From Limnochorda sp. L945t (GTDB lineage: Bacteria > Bacillota > Limnochordia > Limnochordales > Geochordaceae): a DNA stretch of 64,000 nucleotides. Positions 19,210-27,727 of this stretch are shown in pieces (the first letter of the stretch is position 1; every line of letters begins with the position of its first letter). The translations under genes were made by a program, and so were the position numbers. The notes under the pieces are model-generated. The model was given only the letters and a program-made list of their open reading frames with translations, was not told the DNA's origin and made no database searches. The stretch covers positions 1,860,001 to 1,924,000 of the forward strand of contig NZ_CP141615.1 of assembly GCF_035593305.1 (NCBI RefSeq), given 5' to 3'.

Positions 19210-19485
19210 GTGAAGAAAGGCTTGCCGTCTCGGGAGGCGGCGTGGGATGCAATTAGGAAACTGGGGCGTTTCGGAGTAGATATGATTCCTTACCAGCGTA
19301 CCGATCCCGTGACGGGCCAGAAAAAAGTGGTTCATCCGAAGGAAACCCAAGAAAACGACACGCCTGGACAACCCCGCGGGCACGCCTCCGAGTCTCACCG
19401 ACCGATAGAGATTGACGGAGAAGAGAGATGGCCCAGTGCGCGTCCAGCGTCCGGCACCCGCTTTGGGCTGGCGCACTCAGGGTAA
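19210..19485 (+). CDS. small hypothetical protein
   Basis: A possible 91-residue protein starting at GTG 19210 with GAGGGGG ten bases upstream. The first half (KKGLPSREAAWDAIRKLGRFGVDMIPYQRTDPVTGQKKVVHPKE) has a protein-like composition and ends with a motif that could be a beta hairpin. The second half is polar and probably disordered. It ends 47 bases before the PD-(D/E)XK-like gene on the same strand, so the two may be co-transcribed. I do not recognise the family. The roughly 220 bases before it (18991-19209) hold nothing I can identify. Confidence 0.45.
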   Translation: MKKGLPSREAAWDAIRKLGRFGVDMIPYQRTDPVTGQKKVVHPKETQENDTPGQPRGHASESHRPIEIDGEERWPSARPASGTRFGLAHSG

Positions 19486-19532
19486 GAGCCAGCGTCACTA
19501 TCCACCCAAACGAGTTAAGAGGGGCATGAGCT

Positions 19533-20393
19533 ATGTATCGGCTCCGCTATTACTGCCCGGACGACGCTTACTGGAGGCAACAGGCTAACCAGCACGCGTG
19601 GGGGCAACACAAGGAGAAACTGCTCCTGTTGGAGAAGATACGCCTCGCCCACGGCATCGACTATGAACTTTTCCCGGTGCCCTCAACCCCTGACGGCTTC
19701 ATCGACGAGAATGCCGAACGTGCCATCTACCAACAGCAGATTGTCCCAAGGGCCCGGTTGCTCATTCCGCGCCTGGAAGAGCGGTCTGTATCGCGCGCCT
19801 TTCGATCTCACGGCGGCAGAGGCCACTACTACGTAGTCCACCGCATCGCCGTTCTTGAGAACGGTGTGGTGGGCTGGGTGACTGGTACGAAAAGTAGCCG
19901 GCGTTTTGTTCCGGCGAACTCGACCGATACCAGCCGTCCGGAAGAGCTCTATTTCCTCGAAGCCCTTCTCGCCCAGGGGCCCGCGCTCCTTCGGGAGCTG
20001 TGTTTCCCTGTGCACAAGAGCCCGGAGCAGCGCCTTGTGGATTTGTTCTGCTCCTCCGGGGCCCTTGAGGGACCCTTCAGGCTGGGTGTCTGGCTCGCGG
20101 CGGGTAAACAGGTGGACCTGCTTTGCCAACGCCAGGGTGAGGCCTGGGTCCTGGAGGTCAAGCCGACGCTCACGTGGGAGGCATTTGGTCAAGCTGTGGG
20201 GTATAGGTGGCTCTTCTCCCAGGAGCACCCGGATGTTCGCGTCCACTGCGGAGTCGTATGTGGCGAGGGAGACTCGGTCATCGAGGCGGTCTGCGCCGCA
20301 CCGGAGTTCGCCGTTACCGTCTTCGTACGGACGGACGATGGGTTCGAACAACGGGGGTTTGTTCGGGCTGCAGCGTGCCGTAGCAAGGACTAG
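19533..20393 (+). CDS. hypothetical protein with PD-(D/E)XK nuclease-like core
   Basis: A 286-residue protein. The N-terminal 130 residues are unrecognised (MYRLRYYCPDDAYWRQQANQHAW). The C-terminal half has a likely PD-(D/E)XK arrangement. Glu165 lies in SPEQRLVDLF, Asp195 in GKQVDLLCQRQG, and Glu208-Val-Lys210 in WVLEVKP, followed by a helix (TWEAFGQAVGYRWLFSQ) and a strand (RVHCGVVCG). This fold is shared by restriction enzymes, repair nucleases and many defence effectors. The ATG has AGGGG nine bases upstream. It stands at the edge of the decayed accessory zone, after a small ORF in the same direction. Nuclease activity is inferred from residue spacing only. Confidence 0.6.
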   Translation: MYRLRYYCPDDAYWRQQANQHAWGQHKEKLLLLEKIRLAHGIDYELFPVPSTPDGFIDENAERAIYQQQIVPRARLLIPRLEERSVSRAFRSHGGRGHYYVVHRIAVLENGVVGWVTGTKSSRRFVPANSTDTSRPEELYFLEALLAQGPALLRELCFPVHKSPEQRLVDLFCSSGALEGPFRLGVWLAAGKQVDLLCQRQGEAWVLEVKPTLTWEAFGQAVGYRWLFSQEHPDVRVHCGVVCGEGDSVIEAVCAAPEFAVTVFVRTDDGFEQRGFVRAAACRSKD

Positions 20394-20428
20394 CTCCGCG
20401 TCACGAGGTTGGCCATGCCCTGCACACG

Positions 20429-20767
20429 GTGCCTACCGGCGATTCCCGGCGGGTGCCGCCTTCGTTTATTCCTGCGTGGGAAGGGGCTTTTCGCAACACC
20501 CGTTCGGTGGTTCGGGAGCAGGACTGGCCAGACCGATTCGCGGACTGCTTCTCCGTTGCCGTCTCCTGCCGAACCCCGCTCGCCCGGGTCAATCCTCTGT
20601 GCCGGGTCATCCATCCGGGTGGCCAGGCTATGCTGTGGGCGTATTTCCGTCGGTTGACGCACGCGGCTCTACGCCACCGCGAACGGATGGTTGGGGGCCG
20701 ATGGGACATGCCTTGGACGGCGGAGCGAAAGCGCGCTGTGTGTCGGGCGGCCGAAGCTGCGCGGTAA
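20429..20767 (+). CDS. possible small hypothetical protein or gene fragment
   Basis: An open frame of 112 residues starting ATG 20429 and ending TAA. The part VVREQDWPDRFADCFSVAVSCRTPLARVNPLCRVIHPGGQAMLWAYFRRLTHAALRHRERMVGGRWDMPWTAERKRAVCRAAEAAR looks like a folded protein, while the first 25 residues do not. No ribosome binding site is obvious. It may be the end of a decayed gene rather than an intact one. It directly precedes the helicase fragment on the other strand. I do not recognise it. Confidence 0.3.
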   Translation: MPTGDSRRVPPSFIPAWEGAFRNTRSVVREQDWPDRFADCFSVAVSCRTPLARVNPLCRVIHPGGQAMLWAYFRRLTHAALRHRERMVGGRWDMPWTAERKRAVCRAAEAAR

Positions 20768-20770
20768 CGG

Positions 20771-21015
20771 GACCCCAGCCAGTAATCCGGGCGCAGCCGG
20801 GCCAGCCCCAGGCTACGGTCGGCAAGCTGCGCCACGCTGGCAATAACCTCGCGTATGGCTGTCCTGGCGTCGGCCAGCTCGACCAGGGTGGGCCGCTGCC
20901 CTCAGGCGGCCAGGATGCGTGTGGCGACCCGGTCCGCCGTACCCAACTCCACCCGCTCGGCTTGCGGACCCAAGAGCTGGTGCAGCGACTGACAGCTCGA
21001 CCCGATGATTAGGCG
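20771..21015 (-). pseudogene. UvrD-family helicase fragment
   Basis: About 240 bases closely resemble the interior of the UvrD-like gene at 33575-33813, differing at scattered positions. The shared peptide on the minus strand is ADRSLGLARLRPDYWL, next to a stretch corresponding to the AVREAIA segment of the full gene. Both ends of similarity stop abruptly and no start or catalytic motif remains. It is a residue of a second helicase copy. Confidence 0.65.
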
Positions 21016-21047
21016 ATTGCCCCAGGCCGTCTTGCCGGCCGCGCCGG

Positions 21048-22355
21048 TCAGGTTTGGGCCGACCGCTTCTGTTCAGCGAGGCGGTGAAGCTGCTCCAGCA
21101 ACGACGCCGGGGTCACCGGATGGCCGCCATCGCGGGCCGCCGCGGCGGGCGATAGGTGCAGACGGTTGGGGTGCATCCTGGCAGCCGTCCAATAGCACTG
21201 CTCGATCTCCTGCTCGGAGAGCAGCGTGCGCGGGTCTTCCGGCGGGGTCTGAGTGGGGCGCCTTTGTTTCCACAACCCGTGATAGTAATCCACGTAGGCG
21301 TACGCGAAGTCCCGAGCGTCTACCACGCCCAGGATCTCCCGCAGCACCACCCGGGCTTCTTGCTTGAAGCCCAGCCGCTCAAACAGGGGGGAGTTGACGT
21401 CCTGCAGCTTGCGGGCGCCCTCGTCGGTGCACCCGGACACCACCAGTAACGCGAATCCCGTGGAGCCTCGCACGGCCTCATCGAAGAAGTAGCCGAGGTC
21501 ATGGAGAAAAGGCAGGTACTGGGTCGACCTGCGCCCGCTGGCGAACACCGTCTCCAGCTCGTCCAGGCAGAGCAGGACCCCTTCCAGGACTCCCACGCTG
21601 CGGGCCAGACCGAGGAGGTCGCGAAGCACCCGGATCCCGTACGAGGCCGTGGCGATCCGCTGCCACACCCCCAGCCGGTGCCGCTCGCTTTGGGTCAAGG
21701 TTTGGCCCCGGATCCAGCGAGCAAAGAGAGCGCGCAGCTCGTCATACGAGGCACGCGCAGGGCGTGGCCCTTCAGGGTTGGCCGCCTCGACCAGCCTCTC
21801 CAGCGCATGGCGCAGGTCGTCCACCTCGACTCCGGCCTGACGCAACGGGTCCCGGACGGTTGCCGGCGCCCTGGCTAGCTGTCCCACCACGGCAGTCACC
21901 AGATCGGTCTCGCCACGGGCCGCGCACACCCGATCGGCTTGGTCGAGGACGGCGACCACGAGGTCAAACGCCTTGATCACACCGGTCTGGACGTAGACCA
22001 GAGCGAACGACCGCCCAGCCTGCGCACAAGCCCTCTCAAAGGCCCACAGGCAGTGACGCAGGAAGTGGGTCTTGCCGACGCCAGTCCGGCCCACGACGGC
22101 CAAGGCCCGCCGCTGAGGCTGGGGTTGAAGCAATTCGCCGGCGAGCCCGGCAAGCCGGGCGGTCGCGTGCTGCTGGTCGTGCAGGAGGTCCGAGATGACC
22201 GTACGGGCACGGGCCGGGGGAAACGGGTTTTGGGGCAGCCCAAAACGTTCCCAAAACGGGTCAGGCTTCTGCCACTCCGCGGCTAATACAGACGCTCTTA
22301 ACTGCGCTTCGAGCGTGCTCATCGCTGTCTCAAAGAGCTTGTCTGAATCACCCAT
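21048..22355 (-). CDS. AAA+ ATPase, ExeA/ORC-like
   Basis: A 435-residue P-loop ATPase. The N-terminus has FWERFGLPQNPFPPARA, the NPF-type lead-in common to ExeA-like AAA proteins. Walker A is GRTGVGKTH at about residues 89-97. A likely Walker B is GVLLCLDELE near residue 270. A sensor-like STGFALLVVSGCTDEGARKL follows, then a helical C-terminal part ending PASLLEQLHRLAEQKRS. Such ATPases drive remodelling or act as switches in transposition, secretion or phage-defence operons. No partner gene is clearly linked: the neighbours are a helicase fragment and a divergent NUDIX gene. It appears intact, in contrast to most of its surroundings. Function unknown. Confidence 0.75.
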   Translation of the reverse strand: MGDSDKLFETAMSTLEAQLRASVLAAEWQKPDPFWERFGLPQNPFPPARARTVISDLLHDQQHATARLAGLAGELLQPQPQRRALAVVGRTGVGKTHFLRHCLWAFERACAQAGRSFALVYVQTGVIKAFDLVVAVLDQADRVCAARGETDLVTAVVGQLARAPATVRDPLRQAGVEVDDLRHALERLVEAANPEGPRPARASYDELRALFARWIRGQTLTQSERHRLGVWQRIATASYGIRVLRDLLGLARSVGVLEGVLLCLDELETVFASGRRSTQYLPFLHDLGYFFDEAVRGSTGFALLVVSGCTDEGARKLQDVNSPLFERLGFKQEARVVLREILGVVDARDFAYAYVDYYHGLWKQRRPTQTPPEDPRTLLSEQEIEQCYWTAARMHPNRLHLSPAAAARDGGHPVTPASLLEQLHRLAEQKRSAQT

Positions 22356-22622
22356 TACCTTTGACCCAGGGCGCGGTCTTGATAGACCGCTTCCGACCTG
22401 GTAGCCTCCGCCCTGCAGGCATTATAGCTAGGGCCTGGAAGGACCGGTCAGGGGGGATGAGAGCTACTCTGGAGACGGGTGGTGTCGGGTGTGACTGCCG
22501 GACGCGTGCCTGCACCAGAGCCCGGGGAGCGGGCGAAGTGGACGGCGTGGGACGCTGAGCCGATCAATCCGGAACCGCCGTTTGGCTGCACGGTAGTAGT
22601 TTACCGGCAGGGGCACCAGGGG

Positions 22623-22626
22623 CTAG
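22623..22626. repeat. left CTAG target-site duplication of the IS1182-type element
   Basis: CTAG immediately before the element; the matching copy is at 24185-24188. Both lie at the point where the NUDIX frame is broken. Confidence 0.85.
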
Positions 22627-24184
22627 AAGCGTGGTGAAAAGGTGGGGGGCCGAGCAGGTATTCGGGGGCGATCGGTGAACCCTCCCTCCAGAAGGGTTCG
22701 AGCTCGGGAGGCAGCGTCGTGATCGGGAAGACGGAGCCACAGGCGGACCTCTTCCAGATGGTGAGCCTGGAGGAGCTGGTGCCGCCCAACTACATCTTGC
22801 GCCGCATCGATGCGGCGGTGGACTTCTCCTTCATCCGCCAGCAGGTCGCCGACAAGTACGACGCCACCTGGGGACGGCCGTCCATCGATCCAGAGCTGAC
22901 GCTGCGGCTGTATACGCTGGCGTATCTTTTCAACCTGTCGGAGCGAGGGGTCTGCCGGGAAACCCAGATGCACGCAGGGTTTCGGTGGTTTTGCCGGCTC
23001 GACTTCCACGACCCTGTCCCGGACCACTCGACCCTGGTCAAGACCCGCCAGCTCTGGGGTCGCGAAACTTTCCAGGCGGTCTTGCGGCACGTGGTAGCGC
23101 AGTGCATCGAAGCCGGGCTGGTGGACGGGCGCAAGGTCGGGGTGGACGGCACGCAGGTGCAAGCGAATGCCGCCATCACCAGCTTGGAGCCGTTGCCGCA
23201 ACCTATCCCCTTGGAACGTTACATCCGCGAGCGACTCGAGCCGGAGGAGACGACCGAGCCGGCGGCGCCCGACCCTCCTCCTTCTCCGCCACCACGGAAG
23301 GCCGGTGATCCCGACTTTCACGGACAACGGTTTTCCAATGCGACGCACCGGTCGACGACGGACCCCGATGCTCGGCTGTATTGCAAGGGGGAACACCAGG
23401 AAGCGAAGCTGCGCTACCTCGTCCACAACCTGGTCGATTGGAAAAGCCGGGTCATTTTGGATACGGAAGCGACCCGGGCGGAGGGCCATGCTGAGCCTCG
23501 AGCTGCCCTGCAGATGCTGGATGCAACCCAAGCGCTGCCGTTGCGGCACGGGATCGACGAACTGCAAGCCGACAAGGGGTATGCCTCCAAGGCCTTTTGT
23601 GCAGCGCTTTTGGAGCGGGGCATCCGGCCCCGAGTGGGGCTGCCTCGAAGCCAAAACCATCCGGTGCCCATCCCCACCTGGCGCCGGTCGACGCGGGATC
23701 TCGCCACGTACCGCAAGCGCAAGCAGAAGGTGCAAGAGGCCCTGGCCCACAACGCAGTATGGGCCCTGCAAAGCGCCCAAACCCGTCGGGTGGCGGAGCG
23801 CCAGCGGGAGATCTGCGAGCACCTGTTTGCGGAAGCCAAGCAGTGGCACGGCCTGGACCGGGCTCGGGGCCGGGGGCTTGGCACCATGCAAACGCAGGCC
23901 TATCTGACGGCCTTCGTCCAAAACCTCAAGCGGCTGGTGGCGTGGGTGTTTCGCCGACGTCCAGCGGCCTCGGCCCATGCCTGGCTCAGAGCCGATGGGT
24001 TTGCCTGGGTTCCGTCGCTGGGCCTCGTACAGGACGTCAGGGGTCAAGCTCCCCATCGAGCCCCTTCCCGCACGAGCCCCCTGGATGATCGTCTGAGCCG
24101 CGCAGGCCATGACCTCATCCTCGCCATTCGGTGGGTTGCATCGTTCGCTGACGCCCTCGGGTAGCGGACTTTCTCACCAGGCTT
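22627..24184 (+). mobile_element. IS1182-family insertion sequence (1558 bp, complete)
   Basis: Boundaries are set by the CTAG duplications and by imperfect terminal inverted repeats. The left end reads AAGCGTGGTGAAAAGGT and the right end, reversed, AAGCCTGGTGAGAAAGT. The element has one transposase gene. The exact target duplication and the open transposase frame indicate a recent, possibly still active insertion. Confidence 0.88.
22719..24164 (+). CDS. IS1182-family transposase (DDE type)
   Basis: A 481-residue DDE transposase. The N-terminal part (LFQMVSLEELVPPNYILRRIDAAVDFSFIRQQVADKYDATWGRPSIDPELTLRLYTLAYLFNLSERGVCRETQMHAGFRWFCRLDFHDPVPDHSTL) is characteristic of IS1182-type enzymes. The first catalytic Asp is probably in VGVDGTQVQANA, the second in the DELQADKGYASKAF region, and the Glu in the HLFAEAKQWHGLDRARGRGL helix. 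A Pro-rich insert (PAAPDPPPSPPPRKAGDPD) precedes the second domain. The GTG start has GGGAGG seven bases upstream. The frame is intact. Confidence 0.93.
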   Translation: MIGKTEPQADLFQMVSLEELVPPNYILRRIDAAVDFSFIRQQVADKYDATWGRPSIDPELTLRLYTLAYLFNLSERGVCRETQMHAGFRWFCRLDFHDPVPDHSTLVKTRQLWGRETFQAVLRHVVAQCIEAGLVDGRKVGVDGTQVQANAAITSLEPLPQPIPLERYIRERLEPEETTEPAAPDPPPSPPPRKAGDPDFHGQRFSNATHRSTTDPDARLYCKGEHQEAKLRYLVHNLVDWKSRVILDTEATRAEGHAEPRAALQMLDATQALPLRHGIDELQADKGYASKAFCAALLERGIRPRVGLPRSQNHPVPIPTWRRSTRDLATYRKRKQKVQEALAHNAVWALQSAQTRRVAERQREICEHLFAEAKQWHGLDRARGRGLGTMQTQAYLTAFVQNLKRLVAWVFRRRPAASAHAWLRADGFAWVPSLGLVQDVRGQAPHRAPSRTSPLDDRLSRAGHDLILAIRWVASFADALG

Positions 24185-24188
24185 CTAG
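24185..24188. repeat. right CTAG target-site duplication of the IS1182-type element
   Basis: CTAG immediately after the element, identical to 22623-22626; the NUDIX reading frame resumes here. Confidence 0.85.
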
Positions 24189-24556
24189 AGGTGCTGCTGT
24201 TGCATCGCGCCGAGCATGGAGCGGAGTACGAAGGCGACTGGGCGTGGACGCCGCCCGCCGGCGGCCGCCTGCCCGGCGAAGCGCCCCTGAGCTGCGCCCT
24301 GCGCGAGCTTATCGAGGAAACCGGGCTGCACCTCTCTATGGAAGCCACCCCGTGCGGTACGGCCGACTGGGCCGTCTTCGTGGCCGAGGCGCCCCCTGAG
24401 GCGTCGGTCGTGCTGGACGCCGACCATGACCGGCATGAGTGGCTGCCGCCGGACGAGGCGGTAAGGCGCTGCCGCCCACAACGAGTCTCCATGGCGCTCG
24501 CGAGGGCAGTCGCGTGGATCCGCCACCGCGAGGGGCGGCAGACTGCATCGGGTTGA

Positions 24557-25045
24557 AGGGCGCCCACCGCAAGACTTTTCCGCAGTGTCGCCGTATGTGC
24601 GACAGGCTTGCCCCACCCTTGGCGGTAGGAGGACCTCGTCCGGCCACCCCGTAAGCGGTAAGGTACGCACGGAGTGTTTCGCCAGGAGGTGGAGCCGGCG
24701 GACCAGCGGGAAATCATCTCGCAGAGCGTGCGCAACGGAGAGTGGCTGAAGGCCGGACGCAACGTACCAGGAGAGCGGCTGCCGCTGGACGGAGTCAAGG
24801 GGGCTGGTGCGCAGGGGACTCTCCGGGTTCGTGAGTCATCTGGGAGAGCTTGCGCCCGTCCTACCATACCAAAGGCGCATCTTCCTGCTGGGAAGGGTGC
24901 TGGCTCCGGTGGAGCCCTACGCCCCGCAACTCGTGCCCGCCGCAAGCCCCGGTGGGCCTGCGAGCGGCAGCGGAGCCGGTCCCGCCGCCGGAGGCCTTTG
25001 ACGGCGATTGGGCGTTGCTGCCATACTTGGTAGTGCACGGGGGGT
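24557..25045. other. stretch with a short NUDIX-linked ORF remnant and no clear gene
   Basis: Most of this region has no recognisable coding sequence. Near 24815-24880 the frame GLSGFVSHLGELAPV closely matches GLAGFVSRLRELAPV just after the other NUDIX gene (about 35999-36045), so the two NUDIX loci share 3' flanking sequence. In this copy the frame continues as LPYQRRIFLLGRVLAPVEPYAPQLVPAA to a stop near 25001. It may be the start of a small gene or a remnant. Confidence 0.35.
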
Positions 25046-26866
25046 GTGCAGCCGGTGTCGTGGGCAGGTCTCGGGGTAGCCGCGGCCGGGATTTTTGTCG
25101 TGGTACGGGCCGTGCGGGCGTGGGCGGAGGTGCGCCGGTACGGGCGGGAGATCGTAAGCCGCTTCGGCACGGTGCGTCACGCCCGAGGGGGCGGGGGTAT
25201 CGCAGCCAGCCTGCCGGCTATCTCGGGCGCAGCCGCCAATCCGCAGGCCCGCCGCCGCGGGGGCGGCGAGGGAGCTTCGTCCCCGCACGGCGCCGTTCAA
25301 CCGGCGGCTGCGGCCGCCGCGGTCGCTTCGCACCACCTCCCCTGGTGGCCGCCTACCCTGGACGCCGCCCTCGCCGGCCTCGACGAGATTGGCGCCCTCG
25401 GCGCCATCGACCCCCGTGTGGTCGAGGCGATGGATTTTGGCTCAAGCCTGAATTGTCGGACTTCAGCACCCTTCAGCAAACCGTGGCCCAGGCGTCGGCG
25501 AGCCCGGAGTTTGGCACATGGCTGGATACCCTGAAGGGGTACGTCGGCGAACAGGTGGCCGCCGACGTGCTCCGGTCGCAGGGAGCCGTGGTGGCGCTGA
25601 CCGCCGCCCCCAACCAGCCCGAGTGGGACCTGCTGGTCAACGGCGAGCCGTACAACGTCAAGGTGGGCGTTGACCCTGAGCACGTCGCCCGCCACTTCCA
25701 GGAATACCCCGACGTGGGGGTCATCACGAGCCCGGAGCTGGCCGCGTACTTCCCCGAACACGCTGATCAAATCATCGCGCTTCCGGAGCTTTCCAACCCC
25801 GCCCTCGAGCACACCACCCAGCAGACGGTGGAAGCCATCGGCGAGGTCGGCTGGGACTTCCAGTGGCCGATCGTCACCTGGCGGCATCGGGGCTTCGGGA
25901 GCTCAACCTGCTCTTCTCGGGCAAGACCGACGTCCCGTCGAGCCTGCGCAACATCGCGCTGGACGCGGCCGACACGGGCGGGGGCGGGTGGATAGGAAGA
26001 AAGTTGGGGGCGGAGCTGGGCCTGGTCGTGGGAGGGCCCGTGGGCGCCTCATCGGTGGCATCGCCAGCGCCGTGGGCGGGGCGCTGGTGGGCCGTTCGCT
26101 CAGCAACCACGTCAAGACAGGGCCGCTGAGCGAGGCCATCGCCGACTTTGAAGTGGAGCGATCCCTGGCTCAAGACGAGCTTCGTCAGCGCTACCGCGGC
26201 TCGCAGCAGCAGACCCTGGCCCACATCCGTGCGGTAGAGGCAGAGCTGCGCCAGACGCTTAACCAACTGGAACAGGGCCACCGGGCCCGGGCAAGGGAAG
26301 CGAAGGCCGCCTTCCAACAGGCCGTGACGGCCTTCCTGGGTGCCGCGCCGAAGCGCCTGGAGGCGGCCGTCGCCCGTCTGTCCGATCAGGAGCAGGACGT
26401 CCTGCGGGCCATGCCCCGGTCCCCGTGGTGGGCGCGGGCGGTGTGGCCGGCGGCCCACGACCTGCGGTGGCGAGCCGTGCAGGTGTAGTTTGAGGGCGAG
26501 CGCCGGGCGCTGCGCCGGGCCGCCGTCGAAGCCGGCCACATCGCCGCCACCGTGCGCCCGGCCGACGTGGCCTACGAGCAGGTGCGGCGGCTTCTGCAGG
26601 ACGTGCGCCTGCAGGTGCCGGAGCTGGCCGACACCGTCGCCCGGCTGCAGCAGGAGCACGCCCGCACCCTGGCCCTCATCGCCGTCGAGCGCCGGGAGGC
26701 GGCTCTGGAGGCCAAGGCGGCGGTGCGCGAGGCGGGCGCGCGCATCGCTCCGTTCATCGGGGAGCAGGCCCGGCAGCTCAACGCCTGGGCCAGGGAGCGG
26801 GCCGCCGAACTGCGGGCCCTGCGCCGCCGGGTCGACGAGGAGGCCGCCCGCCTGGGGCTTGCGTAG
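25046..26866 (+). pseudogene. decayed gene: membrane-anchored, nuclease-like and coiled-coil protein
   Basis: Five successive pieces in changing frames make one protein. A GTG at 25046 begins an N-terminal membrane segment (WAGLGVAAAGIFVVVRAVRAW). After a frameshift near 25430 comes a domain with LKGYVGEQVAADVLRSQGAVVALTAAPNQPEWDLLVNGEPYNVKV, where D-x-LVNG-x-x-Y-x-V-K resembles a restriction-endonuclease-like core. A further shift near 25870 gives LRELNLLFSGKTDVPSSLRNIALDAADTGGGG, and another near 26040 a glycine zipper (LIGGIASAVGGALVGRSL) and a long coiled coil. A TAG near 26487 breaks the coil, which continues to 26866 (RRVDEEAARLGLA). Three frameshifts and one stop make it inactive. The family is not one I can name. 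Confidence 0.65.
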
Positions 26867-26951
26867 CCGCCGCTGCGGGGTGCGCAAAACTGACCGGGCT
26901 GCCCGTCCCCATCTTCGCCTTGCCATCGGGCTCGGCACGTGCCTTACGCCT

Positions 26952-27364
26952 CTACCGCGCCCCCTTCTCCTGCGCCCACCATCGGGGTTCCAGCAGCTTC
27001 ACGAATGGCGACGGCCGCGCTGCGCTATAGAGCACCAAAAGGCCACGCATCGCCCTGGTCATGGCCACAAAGAGTAGCCGCGCCTGCGCCTGCAGATACT
27101 CCCGCCGCTCGTCACCGGTCGCATCGCCCGGCACCATGGGCAATATGCCTTCTTCCAGCCCGACGACCACCACGATGGGAAACTCAAGCCCCTTGGCGCT
27201 GTGGATGGTCATCACCTTGACCTCGCCAGTGCGAAGGTCGACCTTGCGGCCGTGCATGTAGACGGCACGCATGCCCCGGGCAACCAACTCCTGCGCAGCC
27301 TTCTCCGCCATGGCGTTGGTCGGCGCCAGCACAGCGACCGTACCCGCCCCGAGTTGAAACATCT
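26952..27364 (-). pseudogene. C-terminal part of a UvrD-family helicase
   Basis: About 137 residues carrying the last UvrD motifs: VAVLAPTNAMAEKAAQELVARG (lead-in to domain 2B/2A), VKVMTIHSAKGLEFPIVVVVGLEEG (motif V), and RLLFVAMTRAMRGLLVLYS (motif VI). The N-terminal half with Walker A is missing. The matching N-terminal half lies on the same strand at 32828-34780, beyond the block of insertion sequences. The broken ends read KMFQLG here and KLLKLG there, so they overlap rather than abut. The two halves may therefore come from two related genes joined by a rearrangement, not from one gene cut cleanly. Confidence 0.75.
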
Positions 27365-27370
27365 TGTATG

Positions 27371-27727
27371 ATCCCCCGTGGGCTCCCTCCCGCGACGACG
27401 AGAGGCCGTAGCGTTGGGGAGGGGGCGCGGGGGAACCCCTTGTGGAAACTGTGGATACTGGGGAGAACGCTTGGGGCGGCAGGTCCGGGCAAGCCAATGC
27501 GCTAACCGCTTGCCAGGGGCGGGAAGTGACGGACGGTTACGAACTAGCAGGGCTGAAGGCCCTTTGCGCCAGTATGTCGGCTTCCCACCTCCTGTTCGGG
27601 CCCGATTAGAGAGCATGGGCGGACCTGCCGCCTTTCTTGCAGCAGGGAGCGCCTCATCACGCACAAGTTGGGGCGGACAGGGGTTGGGGAAGAGCTCCCG
27701 CCTACTTCGTAACGAACGGAGGTTAGC
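27371..27727 (+). ncRNA. candidate IS110 bridge-RNA region (5' non-coding end)
   Basis: In IS110 elements of the non-IS1111 group, the non-coding left end upstream of the recombinase encodes a structured bridge RNA that specifies target and donor DNA. This stretch has the expected position, orientation and ample length, and no protein-coding frame. I did not fold it, so the RNA itself is inference. Confidence 0.4.

Larger units (their letters stand above)
22482..24556 (+). pseudogene. NUDIX hydrolase gene interrupted by an IS1182-type element
   Basis: The gene starts GTG 22482 and is read to 22626, then is broken by the insertion element, and resumes at 24189 to 24556. Removing the element and one CTAG copy leaves 513 bases, an uninterrupted frame of 170 residues. 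The product is closely similar to the intact NUDIX protein at 35482-36018. The Nudix box is in the second exon-like part: G-x5-E-x7-RELIEETGL, matching the G-x5-E-x7-RE-U-x-EE-x-G-U pattern. NUDIX enzymes cleave nucleoside diphosphates linked to another moiety. The insertion separates residues 1-48 from the catalytic part, so the gene is inactive as it stands unless an internal start is used. Confidence 0.9.
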
